64,000 bases of DNA from Symbiodinium natans (Eukaryota > Sar > Dinophyceae > Suessiales > Symbiodiniaceae), in the NCBI GenBank assembly GCA_905221605.1, contig CAJNDS010002821.1, forward strand, positions 204,691 through 268,690, in the 5' to 3' direction. Position 1 is the first letter of the stretch, and each line of letters begins with the position of its first letter. Under the pieces are notes generated by a model that was not told the DNA's origin, ran no database searches, and saw only the letters and a program-made list of their open reading frames with translations. The position numbers were made by a program, and so were the translations under genes. Below are positions 46,010-57,000 of this stretch, piece by piece.

Positions 46010-46099
46010 GTTTAGGGTTTAGGGTTTAGGGTTTAGGGTTTCGGGTTTAGGGTTTAGGGTTTAGGGTTTAGGGTTTAGGGTTTAGGGTTTAGGGTTTAG
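46010..46099 (+). repeat. Telomeric TTTAGGG array
   Basis: Twelve to thirteen units with the same single TTTCGGG variant as the array at 38921. Confidence 0.98.
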
Positions 46100-48071
46100 G
46101 GCTTGTCGATTTAACATGCGTAGTGTATGGAAATAAAGACGGATGTCCGAAACCTTCAGCGCAAAAGAGTTCCGTCATGTACATGGAGCTCTACTTTCTC
46201 CCACCCCAGGATGCCACCCAAAGCATTTGTAAGACGCTTAAGTTCTTAAGCGTCGCTTATACTGATAATAGTGTTTGGTAAAGATATTTCAGAATATGTG
46301 TATATAGACCATGCACTGACACAGTAAATGGCTGTAATTATGTTCCATAATTACCATTTACTTCTAGGTAAGACTAGAAAGTCGGCTTCGCTAAAGCTTT
46401 TGGGTGGCTTAGGAGGGCTTACCCCCTCCTGTGGGGTACCCCACACAGAAAAACGCCTTGTTTTGGAATAATTTTTGGCTCCAAGCACGATTTAGAAAGG
46501 CCAGACAAAGAAAAACGCACTTAAAGAGGCTACACACAAAGAAACGCACTGTTTTGGAATAATTTTTGGCCCCAAGCACGATTTAGTAAGGCCAGACAAA
46601 GAAAAACACGCTGTTCCCGAGTAATTTTTGGCTCCAAGGCCTTTGGCTGGCCACAAGCACTCGAGGGTCCATTTTTTGATCCGGGTTTGACTGGGGCTTA
46701 GGGTGGCTTCCCCTCTCCTGGGCTACCCCACAGGAAAGCTACAATTCCAGAAAATGAAGGGGTAATTTCCGCTAGATAAAATCTATTTAAAATTAACTGG
46801 GAATCGAGCCATTTTTCCCGAATCCTGGGGTACCCCCCACGGAGCCTCCCTGGGACCTTCAAAAAAGCTTTCAGCCTCTTTCAGACCTTCGAAAGAGCTT
46901 CAGAGAGGCCACACAAAGAGAAACGCACCGTTTTGGAGTAATTTTTGGCTTCAACCACGATTTAGCAAGGCCAGACAAAGAAAAACGCACTGTTCCCGAG
47001 TAATTTTTGGCTCCAAGGCCTTTGGCTGGCCACGAGCACTCGAGGGTCCATTTTTTGATCCGGGTTTGACTGGGGCTTAGGGTGGCTTACCCTCTCCTGG
47101 GCTACCCCACAGGAAAGCTACAATTCCAGAAAATGAGGGGGTAATTTCCGCTATATAAAATCTATTTAAAATTAACTGGGAATCGAGCCATTTTTCCCGA
47201 ATCCTGGCGTACCCCCCACGGAGCCTCCCTGGGACCTTCAAAAAAGCTTTCAGCCTCTTTCAGACCTTCGAAAGAGCTTCAGAGAGGCCACACAAAGAGA
47301 AACGCACCGTTTTGGAGTAATTTTTGGCTTCAACCACGATTTAGCAAGGCCAGACAAAGAAAAACGCACTGTTCCCGAGTAATTTTTGGCTCCAAGGCCT
47401 TTGGCTGGCCACGAGCACTCGAGGGTCCATTTTTTGATCCGGGTTTGACTGGGGCTTAGGGTGGCTTACCCTCTCCTGGGCTACCCCACAGGAAAGCTAC
47501 AATTCCAGAAAATGAGGGGGTAATTTCCGCTATATAAAATCTATTTAAAATTAACTGGGAATCGAGCCATTTTCCCGAATCCTGGGGTACCCCCCACGGA
47601 GCCTCCCTGGGACCTTCAAAAAAGCTTTCAGCCTCCTTCAGACCTTCGAAAGAGCTTCAGAGAGGCCACACAAAGAGAAACGCACTGTTTTGGAGTAATT
47701 TTTGGTTTCATTTTTGGCTTCAACCACGATTTAGCAAGGCCAGACAAAGAAAAACGCGCTGTTCCCGAGTAATTTTTGGCTCCAGGCATTTGGCTGGCCA
47801 CGAGCACGCTAGGGTCCAAAAAAGGTTTGATGTCAGGGTTTTAGGGCGTTAAATAACTCTTGTATTAGTACTGACAGTACTGTCTATAGAAATATTACAG
47901 AATATTTGTATACAGACATGCACTTACCTGTAAATGGCTGTAATTATATTCTATAATTACCATTTACCTCTAGGTAAGACTAGAAGGTCATTTGTTTACA
48001 TTCCCGTCAAGGTGTGTTACGCTCCTGTACGTGAGAAGGCTTTAGCTGAGCACTCAGGCTTAAGCTTAAGA
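46100..48071. repeat. Module X, copy 3 (one 378-bp unit fewer)
   Basis: Matches 39013-41363 nearly base for base but has three internal 378-bp units and not four. Hairpins at 46323-46362 and 47923-47978. Confidence 0.92.
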
Positions 48072-48206
48072 GTTTAGGGTTTAGGGTTTAGGGTTTAGGG
48101 TTTAGGGTTTAGGGTTTTGGGTTTAGGGTTTAGGGTTTAGGGTTTAGGGTTTAGGGTTTAGGGTTTAGGGTTTAGGGTTTAGGGTTTAGGGTTTAGGGTT
48201 TAGGGT
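48072..48206 (+). repeat. Telomeric TTTAGGG array
   Basis: About 19 units with one TTTTGGG. Confidence 0.98.
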
Positions 48207-49540
48207 GTGTCAGGGGAGGGCGCGCGCTCGGGTGTGAAACACCCCGGGCCGCGCGCTCGCGTTGCCCGTCAACCCACCCCGGCCACCCAAACTATACTCT
48301 ATTAGGGTTTAGGGTTTATGGAATTTACTTTCTTGTGCTCTGATGCTTGCTTTGATGTTTTTAAAGTTGCGCTGTTCGGGTTTAAGCTGGGGTTGGGGGT
48401 AGCCTCGGCCCTTTTCGGGCCTTCGGCGTGTCAGGGCCCGTAGAGGCCCTTATTTATTTGAAGGTCAGGGAAACCCTTTGTGTCTGCTTTTGGATTCCCC
48501 TTCTTTAAGGGCCTCAATTAAGCATCGATTTCACTACCAAAAAATCGCATTTTTCATTGCGGGTACGGGCATCTTGGGGTCCCCCTTCTTTTAGGGGGCC
48601 TTTTGAAGCCTTTTGAAGTATTTTGGTGGCTCTTGGGGTCTCTCGGGGCCTTGTTCGGACCTTCGGCGTGTCAGGGGCCGTAGAGGCTTTACTCATTTAA
48701 AGGTCAGGGAACCGATTAATGAATTTTTCGCCAATGAGTCTTTCAATCGCTGGGGTTTAAGCTCGGGTTCGGGGTAGCCTCGGCCCTTTTCGGGCCTTCG
48801 GTAAGTTAGGGCCCGTAGAGGCCCTTATTTGCTTGAAGGCCTTCGTAAGGTTTTGCGGTGTTAGGGTTTAAGCTGGGGTTCGGGGTAGCCTCGGCCCTTT
48901 TCGGGCCTTCGGCACGTTAGGGCCCGTAGAGGCCCTTATTTGCTTGAAGGCCGTCGTAGGGTTTTGCGGTGTCAGGGTTTAGGCTGGGGTTCGGGGTAGT
49001 TTCGGTCCTTTTCGGGCCTTCGGCACGTGGGCTAGGGGGAGCCATCGATTTCAATCCTAAAAGGCGGGCAGGGGCCTTGAAACAATGTTTTCAATATTCT
49101 CATTGTGGGCACGGACAAATCTTGTGGTCCCCCTTCTTTTAGGCCCTGGTTGGGGGGGCCCTTGGCAGGGTGTTAGGCCCTTGGGCACGCTTGGCGGCTT
49201 GGCCGGCTGTCTGGGCCCGGCCCTTGGCCCGGAGGGCCTGGCCCGGGGAGCCCTTGGTTTGGGGGCCCTTGGCCCGGGGGGCCCTTGGCGCGGGCCCGGG
49301 GGCCCTTGCGGGGGGCCCTTGCCCGGGGGCCAAGGGGCGGGGGGCCCTTGGCCCCCCGGGCCCTTGGCCCGGGGGGCCCTTGGCCCGGGCGGCCCTTGGC
49401 CTTGGCCCGAACGCCTTGGCCCCGGGGGCCCTTGGCCGGGGGGGCCCTTGGCCCGGGCCCTTGGCCCGGGGGGCCCTTTGGCCCGGGGGGCCCTTGGCCC
49501 GGGGGGCCCTTGGCCCGGGGGGCCCTTGGCCCGGGAGAAA
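48207..49540. repeat. Module Z, copy 2 (right end absent)
   Basis: Near-identical to 41485-42430, then a shorter GGCCCTTGGCCC array (49140-49535). The conserved Z right end is missing; the array passes into unrelated sequence at about 49540. Confidence 0.88.
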
Positions 49541-49890
49541 GAGGCGACATTACCAGTTTGTACTGTTGTGAATGATGGTGCTTTCTTGGTCAACCACGTA
49601 TGCTGTGATGCCCCAGTGTGCCAGGGTGTAGTCCTTCGTTTGGCCAGGAGCTGACCAGGCTCTTCGCTGAGGATCGCGAAGAGAGGCCGATGTTTGCAAG
49701 ATGCAGCTCGCGAAGGGCAAGCATGTCAAGAGACCGGCAGGTTGGGCAAGCTGGATGAGCTCGCAAACACGGCTCTGGCATCGGGCTTGCGAGAAGCCGT
49801 GGACGGCGACCAGGCTCTTGCCGGTGCGCACGCGGCTCAGAGTCTGGATGCATTTGTGTGCAAATCGATTGCGAGCCAGGGGCGGGTCAG
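49541..49890. other. Unique sequence, no firm gene
   Basis: About 350 bp of complex sequence. A plus-strand frame with an ATG at 49701 is open here but continues into the GCGAAGC array, so it is not accepted as a gene. Confidence 0.4.
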
Positions 49891-51840
49891 AGGAGCTTCG
49901 TTTTTTAAGCGCGAAGCGCGAAGCTCGCGAAGCTTCGTTTTTGAAGCGCGAAGCGCGAAGCTTCAGGCTTCAGGCGAAGCGCGAAGCTCACGAAGCTTCG
50001 TTTTTGAAGCGCGAAGCTCGCGAAGCTTCAGGCTTCAGGCGAAGCGCGAAGCTCACGAAGCTTCGTATGTGAAGCGCGAAGCGCGAAGCTCGCGAAACTT
50101 CAGGCTTCAGGTTTCAGGCGAAGGGCGAAGCTCGCGAAGCTTCAGACTTCAAGCTTCAGGCGAAGCTCGCGAAGCTCCCGAGCTTCGGATTTCAAGCTTC
50201 AGGCTTCAGGCGAAGCGCGAAGCTCGCGAAGCTCGCGAAGCTTCAGACTTCAAGCTTCAGGCGAAGCGCGAAGCTCGCGAATTTCAGACTTCAAGTTTCA
50301 GGCGAAGCGCGAAGCTACCGAAGCTTCAGGCTTCAGGCTTCAGGCGAAGCGCGTGAAGCTCGCGAAGCTCCCGAGTTTCAGACTTCAAACTTCGGGCGAA
50401 GCGCGAAGCTCGCGAAGCTTCAAAAGCTTCAGGCGAAAATCGCGAAGACAAGAAGCTCAAAAGCTTCAAAAGCTTCAGGCGAAGCGCGAAGCTCGCGAAG
50501 CTCGCGAAGCTTCAGACTTCAAGCTTCAGGCGAAGCGCGAAGCTCTCGAAGCTTCAGGCTTCAGGCGAAGCGCGAAGCTCGCGAAGCTTCAAAAGCTTCA
50601 AAAGCTTCAAAAGCTTCAGGCGAAAATCGCGAAGACAACAAGCTTCAAAAGCTTCAAAAGCTTCAGGCGAAGCCCGAAGCTCGCGAAGTGTCAGAGCTTC
50701 AAAAGCTTCACATTGAAACGCGAACCAAACAGAGCGCTCCCTCTGCAAATCTGAAACTGACTATTGGAACTACAGACTGTTCTGGTATTCTGGTGCAACG
50801 AACGTTTTTGAAGCGCGAAGCTCGCGAAGCTTCAGGCTTCAGGCGAAGCGCGAAGCTCACGAAGCTTCGTTTTTGAAGCGCGATGCGCGAAGCTCGCGAA
50901 GCTTCAGGCTTCATGCGAAGCGCGAAACTCGCGAAGCTTCAGACTTCAAGCTTCAGGCGAAGCTCGCGAAGCTCCCGAGCTTCAGACTTCAAGCTTCAGT
51001 CGAAGCGCGAAGCTCGCGAAGCTTCAGGCTTCAGGTTTCAGGCGAAGTGCGAAGCTCGAGAAGCTCGCGAAGCTTCAGGCTTCAGGCGAAGCGCGAAGCT
51101 CACGAAGCTTCAAAAGCTTCAAAAGCTTCAAAAGCTTCAGGCGAAAATCGCGAAGACAACAAGCTTTAAAAGCTTCAAACGCTTCAGGCGGAGCGCGAAG
51201 CTCGCGAAGTGTCAGAGCTTCAAAAGCTTCACATTGAAACGCGAACCAAACAGAGCGCTCCCTCTGCAAATCTGAAACTGACTATTGGAACTACAGACTG
51301 TTCTGGTATTCTGGTGCAACGAACGTTTTTGAAGCGCGAAGCTCGCGAAGCTTCAGGCTTCAGGCGAAGCGCGAAGCTCACGAAGCTTCGTTTTTGAAGC
51401 GCGATGCGCGAAGCTCGCGAAGCTTCAGGCTTCAGGCGAAGCGCGAAGCTCACGAAGTTTCGTTTTTGAAGCGCGATGCGCGAAGCTCGCGAAGCTTCAG
51501 GCTTCATGCGAAGCGCGAAACTCGCGAAGCTTCAGACTTCAAGCTTCAGGCGAAGCTCGCGAAGCTCCCGAGCTTCAGACGTCAAGCTTCAGTCGAAGCG
51601 CGAAGCTCGCGAAGCTTCAGGCTTCAGTTTTCAGGCGAAGTGCGAAGCTCGAGAAGCTCGCGAAGCTTCAGGCTTCAGGCGAAGCGCGAAGCTCACGAAG
51701 CTTCAAAAGCTTCAAAAGCTTCAGGCGAAAGTCGCGAAGACAACAAGCTTTAAAAGCTTCAAACGCTTCAGGCGGAGCGCGAAGCTCGCGAAGTGTCAGA
51801 GCTTCAAAAGCTTCACATTGAAACGCGAACCAAACAAGCG
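49891..51840. repeat. GCGAAGCTCGCGAAGCTTCAGG-type array with 521-bp duplication
   Basis: Short units built from GCGAAGC, TCGCGAAGCTTC and AGGCTTCAGGC. A segment of about 521 bp is duplicated in tandem: the unique insert CAGAGCGCTCCCTCTGC occurs at about 50729 and 51250, and a third, internally deleted copy lies near 51835. Ser/Arg/Glu-rich frames through it are repeat translations. Confidence 0.93.
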
Positions 51841-53960
51841 CTCCCGGAACTACAGACTGTTCTGGCATTCTGATGCAGTGGATCGGCGCTCGCCCAGGCT
51901 GTGGATGCTGAAAGACTATGAGGGTACGTGGAGGATGCGGTGAGTTTGGATCGGGCCACTGCACTCGTCAGGCCCTATGACATATATGACAGAGGTCCAG
52001 ATGTTGAGCAAGTGATAGACTGCCTCATCCCCCACTTTTATCCTTGGACTATGGGGGAGAGGGTTAGCGAGTGAAAACCATTCACCGCGTAGGCCTGCAC
52101 CATAGCACGGGGGGGGGGGGGGGTGTGAGAGAAGAGTGAAACCAAGTATGTCGGACATCCAACGTTTCACTTCCAAACCCCCACTACTGAGGTATGTCGG
52201 GAACAAAAAGTTTCTCCTCCCCCCCTCCCATGACGAAGACCTTTAGCCTTCTGTTGAACATCGCCAACCTCCCCCCCACATAATAGTGGGGGATACTGAC
52301 TCTAAGGTCGCGGAGAGTGCAGGGGGTGAGAGCGTTTGGTGGCTGGCGGTGGCACCGCCCAGCCACCTCAAGCTGGAACCGGCACAGCACGCGACCCGCG
52401 TCCGTGGCCTGGTGAATGGCGAAAGACCTGCCCCCCCCCCCTCTGCGCGCCCTTGCTCTTAGGTCAAGCAGGCCCGGCAGCGGCTGAGGCGGGCCGTGAA
52501 ATCCTTCATGCAGTCGCCACGCCCTCATCTTCGTGGAGACAAGTCGTGGCGTTTTTGAGAGAGGGCGCTTAAAGTTATGAAGCCCAACATTGCAGACACC
52601 CAGAATAGCAGAATGGGGGCAGCATCCAAAAAATGAGGGTAGAGGAATGGAGGCAAAGCCGCCTCCATTCCTGGCCTCAATCAAGAATGCTGGCGAAATC
52701 AAGGCGTTCTAGCTTCTCTCACTTTTTCTCGCAAGCGCCAGGTAGGTGTGGCACAAAAGCAAAATCACAGCTGACAGATGCTGAAAAGTCTAGTGAACAA
52801 GAACCTGGCACTTCTTTATCTGCGTCATTACTTTAAACCGGCGCAGCTGGACAATTACAGGGCACGCCAGTCTGAATGTCGAGATTCCAAACGGTTCGAG
52901 TTTGAAGTGCAGAAGGGTGCCGGGGTATGCCCGGTTGGGCCGGGTGGGGGTCGCCCGCAGAATGAGGCTGGACTCCTGCCTCCATTCTGCCTCCATTCTG
53001 GAATGAGGTTCCTGGCAGCCCCCATTTTGCCTCCATTTTTCCTCCATTATTCCTCCATTTTTCCTCCATTTTTGCAAGGAAAATGGAGGAAAAATGGAGG
53101 AAAAATGGAGGAAAATGGAGGTAGCCGTTTTTCAGGAATGCCGGAAAAATGGAGGCTGGCCTGGGCCTCACCGCAGGAATGAAGGTAAAATGAGGGTTGG
53201 GATGCCGGGGCCAGGATAGATGCTCGTGTGGGTTGCATGGCCCTCCGCCCCCCCCACCCCTAAGTAGCAACAGGCGGATGGGGAAGGGGGTTGCATATTT
53301 CGGGGGCTGCGGCTATTTATGGCAGCAGGCGACTCGTCCATAAATTTCGGTGTCGGGGACTCATGTATGAAATGTGTGTATATCGTACACAAAAGTAGGA
53401 GCCGTCATGCAGCCTTTTATATACAGAAACCAGAAAATGGAGGAGAAATGGGTCTTCATTTTTCCCCCATTGTTGCGATGGAGAAGGTCAAGATCTGCAT
53501 TTTGGACCTCCATTATTCCTCCATTAATGCATTTTCAGATATGTCTGCCCATTGCATAGCTGGACGTCCTAAGCTTAAAGCACGATCAGGTGCGACCTGA
53601 GCGATGCTGACTCATATGCAGTCACCGAGCGGCAGCACCTCCTCGTAAATGGCGCGGAGCTGCCTTCATGGTCCCCACAGGACCCTTGTGTTCGTGGATT
53701 TCGCATGTCCTTCCCGGTTGGCGCCACGTCCCTCTACTGGACACGGAAACCTTGTCAAAACAGAAAATTACGACAAAACATTACCAAAACAGAGAAAATA
53801 ACCCATAGAACAAGAACGAAGACAACGCGACCTTCAAAGCAAGCAGCAGAGAAAATCGTTCAGAGAAGGGCCTCTAGCCTCTAATCCCTCATGCTTCCAA
53901 GGGGGGGTTCCAGGGTGGGAGGCCTGAGAGGGCAGTGAAGGGTTTCTAACCGAGAAGAAT
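51841..53960. other. Mostly unique sequence with GGAGGAAAAATGG repeats
   Basis: No gene is supported. It contains a G-run (52110-52123), several dispersed CCTCCATT / AATGGAGG pieces (52630-53160, 53435-53525), and a strong inverted repeat at 53030-53121. Confidence 0.5.
53030..53121. repeat. Inverted repeat of CCTCCATTTTT units
   Basis: About four CCTCCATTTTT units on the left face about four AAAAATGGAGG units on the right across a short centre (TTGCAAGG, about 53072-53079), giving arms of roughly 43 bp with few mismatches. Confidence 0.85.
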
Positions 53961-53969
53961 CTGCCGAAG

Positions 53970-54384
53970 ATGGCTGCAAAAGCAGCCTTTGCGTGTGTCG
54001 CGCAGGAGGAGGAAGCGGAAAAAGCCCGCTTGGAGGCTGAGGCCTCTGCCGCGTTCACCACACGCAAAACTTCGCTCTCCTCGTTTTTCTCGCTTTCTTC
54101 TTTCGTTGCTCTTGTCATGTCAATCTGCGTGCCTCTTCTTCGGTTACCGGGCGCTTGTCCTTATTTCACTTCCGGTATGGGCCGCTTTTCTGCTTCCGGG
54201 CTGAGTTTGGGATGTTTTTTCTGCTTCCGGGCTGAATCTGGGATGTGCGGAGGAGCCGGAGCCACCAAAGTCTGCACGAGGCAAGAGTTCCTGGGTTGGA
54301 GGAGGGTGCTAGCTAGTGTGCTCTGTTTTTTTTTTTTGTGGCAGGCGCTGCTAAGAAGAAGAAGAAGGGCAACAAAAGGGGCAG
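53970..54384 (+). CDS. Possible intron-containing gene fragment, lysine-rich
   Basis: Two pieces look coding. From an ATG at 53970 about 50 codons have an Ala/Glu-rich coiled-coil composition (QEEEAEKARLEAEA). At 54345-54384 a 40-nt stretch encodes Ala-Ala-Lys(5)-Gly-Asn-Lys-Arg-Gly in one frame, is preceded by a T-run and GGCAG, and is followed by GTGACG, as expected for a small exon. The intervening frame is also open (through 54545), but its composition is not protein-like. I do not recognise the protein, and the exon assignment is inference. Confidence 0.3.
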
Positions 54385-54593
54385 GTGACGACTGTGCAAA
54401 ATTGACATCATCGAATATTGGTGTGACTCACAAGTTACAAGTTGCGACATGTGTGAGTTTCAAGTCTGACGCTTCCTCTCGCCAGGTGAGTGCCTTTGCG
54501 ACGACTGCGCCAGAATCTAGAACCGACAGGGCAGCTGTTGCTTGATCCGTTGGTTTCCCAGGCTCTGCTCACAACAGAAAGCAGCGCAGATCA

Positions 54594-54914
54594 ATGCTCA
54601 TCACAGATTGGCAGATGCTTAGGTCGCCACCAGATTGGACTGCTGTACACCGAGCAACCAAAAGGGTGCGTGACAGGCCGGCACGGGACTTAAGTCCGTA
54701 CCATGAGTGCATGCGGAATGGCGCCATGCGTGGGAAGGCTCCCGGCAAGCAGCTGCCATTCGGGTCGCTGGGTTTCGCTGAGCTGCTGGCTAAGGTCCTC
54801 AGCATCATGGGGAGTTGGTGGCCTGCAGGCGTGAAGCAGCCTGTAGAAACCCGGCCGGCTGTGCAGTTTTCCGATGCTTTTTGCGAAGCCTGCAGCAGTT
54901 GCCCAAGCCGCTGA
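54594..54914 (+). CDS. Hypothetical ORF, 106 aa
   Basis: ATG at 54594 to a stop at 54914, with mixed amino-acid composition and no low-complexity bias, but no recognisable domain, no neighbour that suggests a role, and a competing open frame on the other strand (54931-54569). It could be a gene fragment or chance. Confidence 0.22.
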   Translation: MLITDWQMLRSPPDWTAVHRATKRVRDRPARDLSPYHECMRNGAMRGKAPGKQLPFGSLGFAELLAKVLSIMGSWWPAGVKQPVETRPAVQFSDAFCEACSSCPSR

Positions 54915-55149
54915 GGATGAAGGCCCAGCAAAACGAAGCCTAACTTAAGTTGTTTGTTCTCTCAGAGACTCGTGTATTGAGTGCCATCTGGTTCTTCTTT
55001 CCGAGCGCGGAACTTGTTTCATTGACGTTGCAAAGCACTTCGGAACACTCGCTTGCTGCGAGATTCGGGGCGGTAGATGCCCTTGCTCATTGGCTTCAGA
55101 ACGCAGCGGCTGTTAGAGGATTGCTTGAGAAATGTTGAAAGTCCAAGAG

Positions 55150-56030
55150 CTCCTGTGCTCGTCAAATTAGCAAGATACCTGGACGAGAGGACCAGAGATG
55201 GACAGGGATTCCCACATAATAGGAAGTAGGAGATGCAAGCTTCAAAGGAAACACAAATCATTTTGATTTTCTGAATATTCATGAATATATATGAATATCA
55301 AATGATATTCGGAAAACCTCAAAAATTAATACGACTTGATTTATATGGAATATTCTGATATACATTTTTTCCTATATATATTGATGGCCCCAGCCGAGGC
55401 CAACATACCGCTTTGTGCGAAAAGACCGTGTCAAAAAATGCCCAAAAAAATTTTGTGGACATTATACTTACATCCGCAAAGATAGCACTGAATATCGTTT
55501 TGTACAAAAAGACCGTATCAAAAATGTCAAAAAACAATTTTGGTACATTGCACATACATGTGCAAAGGTAGTATTGAACACCGCTTTGTGCGAACAGACC
55601 GTGTCAAAAGTGGCAGAGCCTGTCTAATACAAAGCTCCATACTCACGCAAATATCTTTACGAAGAATGACCAGAGAAAACTCAAGGACTCTAATTCACTT
55701 AAATCTCCTTGGAATCGGATGCTCAAACCCTCCTTGGAATCAGATGCTCAATTCACTTGACTCGGATGCTCAATTCATTTTAACCTCCTTGGGCTCAAAT
55801 ACTCGACTTGGTAGACCTCCTAACTCAACTCCTCCACATGTGTGTGCCATACAACCTCCCTGGGCTCAAATACTCGACTTGGTAGACCACCCAACTCAAC
55901 CCTTCCACATGTGTGTGCCATGCCTAAAAAAGCTTTGTTGACATTTTTGAAACGGTCTTTTCGCACAAAGAGGTGTGCGGCGCTATCATTGGGTAATGTA
56001 TGCAATGCCTAGAAAGCTTTTGATGTTTTT
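55150..56030. repeat. AT-rich region with 88-bp and 67-bp direct repeats
   Basis: Three units of about 88 bp, marked by TTTGTGCGAAAAGACCGTGT-like phrases (55411, 55497, 55586), then two units of about 67 bp with TGGGCTCAAATACTCGACTT (55789, 55860). Inverted pieces of the 88-bp unit recur at about 55925-56000 and 56825-56920. No gene. Confidence 0.8.
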
Positions 56031-56036
56031 GATACA

Positions 56037-56440
56037 ATGACCGGATTACACCCAATCCTCGAACTAATGGGCTTGTTAAGTGATTCCCCACAATTGAGGC
56101 CTGCTGATATTTTAATCACGGCACCTCCATCATTGAAACCAAATTCTCGACGAAGGTTCTCTCGTTTGGCTTTGGATTTGGCGGTCGCATCTCCATTTCA
56201 AAATCATCTGCTGGCGGAGGCAGCTGAACAAGAATTCGTAGCAGCCACTACGAAGGGATATGTGCTTTGGTCGATGAGCGGCAACATCGTCGCCAGGGTG
56301 AGGCGTATCAGGAATATATGATGCGGCTGAGTTTCGATCTTCAACGCGGGCTTCATAAAGCGCTCACTGCGCATCATATGACTCGTTCGGGCCATTTGGA
56401 AGGGCCGAACGCGGTAGAAACATTCTTGAATCTCTGTATT
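56037..56440 (+). pseudogene. LINE-type retrotransposon C-terminal relic
   Basis: One frame reads LRPADILITAPPS, then LALDLAVASPFQNH, a pattern like the region after RT in some LINE-type polyproteins (PADI...ALDV.V.SPLQ). Near 56255 the protein-like sequence continues in another frame (EGICALVDERQHRRQGEAYQ...) to a stop near 56440, implying a frameshift. Short, isolated, and without start or catalytic RT motif. Confidence 0.35.
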
Positions 56441-57000
56441 TGCTGACGCAGGACCCCCTTGCGTAGGTGATTCCGACTTGTCGTATGCGCCCTCGGCCGC
56501 GGCGCCGCCCGGCGAACTGAGTGTAGATAAGTTCTGGAGCCCCGCTTTGAGTCCCTTTCTTCTTGGATTCCTCGTACTCCCGTAATTCGGGGTGGTGGCG
56601 GGCCCTTTTCCTTTGGGAATACAAGGAGACTGTGCTTTCGGGGATTTGTTCGTGACTCTCGAATGGACATATTGAAGTATAGCTCTTTAGTATTCTTCTT
56701 TTTCTTGGGAGCAGAAGTTTCTCAATGGCAGAGGGTATTTAATTCGTGCTTTTATTCTATTTGGTATATTCTAGACGAGACTTAATTCGTGCTTCTGGGA
56801 ACATGAGTTTCTCGCACGGTCGTAATACGGTCTTTTTGTACAAAGCGGTATTCAGGGCTATCAATGCACATGTGTATGCAATGTATAGAAAGCTTTTGAC
56901 AATTTTGATACGGTCTGGTAAGAAAGGAGGTTTTAGATAAATGGATCATTTTCAACAATTAGGTGTTTAAGTAAAATGAGGCAAGGGGGGGGGCCAGGAG
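56441..57000. other. No gene seen
   Basis: Mixed sequence with only short frames. It includes an inverted piece of the 88-bp repeat (56825-56920) and a G-run at about 56987. Confidence 0.5.

Noticed and set aside
49694-51943. Ser/Arg/Glu/Lys-rich frames through the GCGAAGC array
   Set aside because: Translations of a short palindromic repeat, open in several frames.
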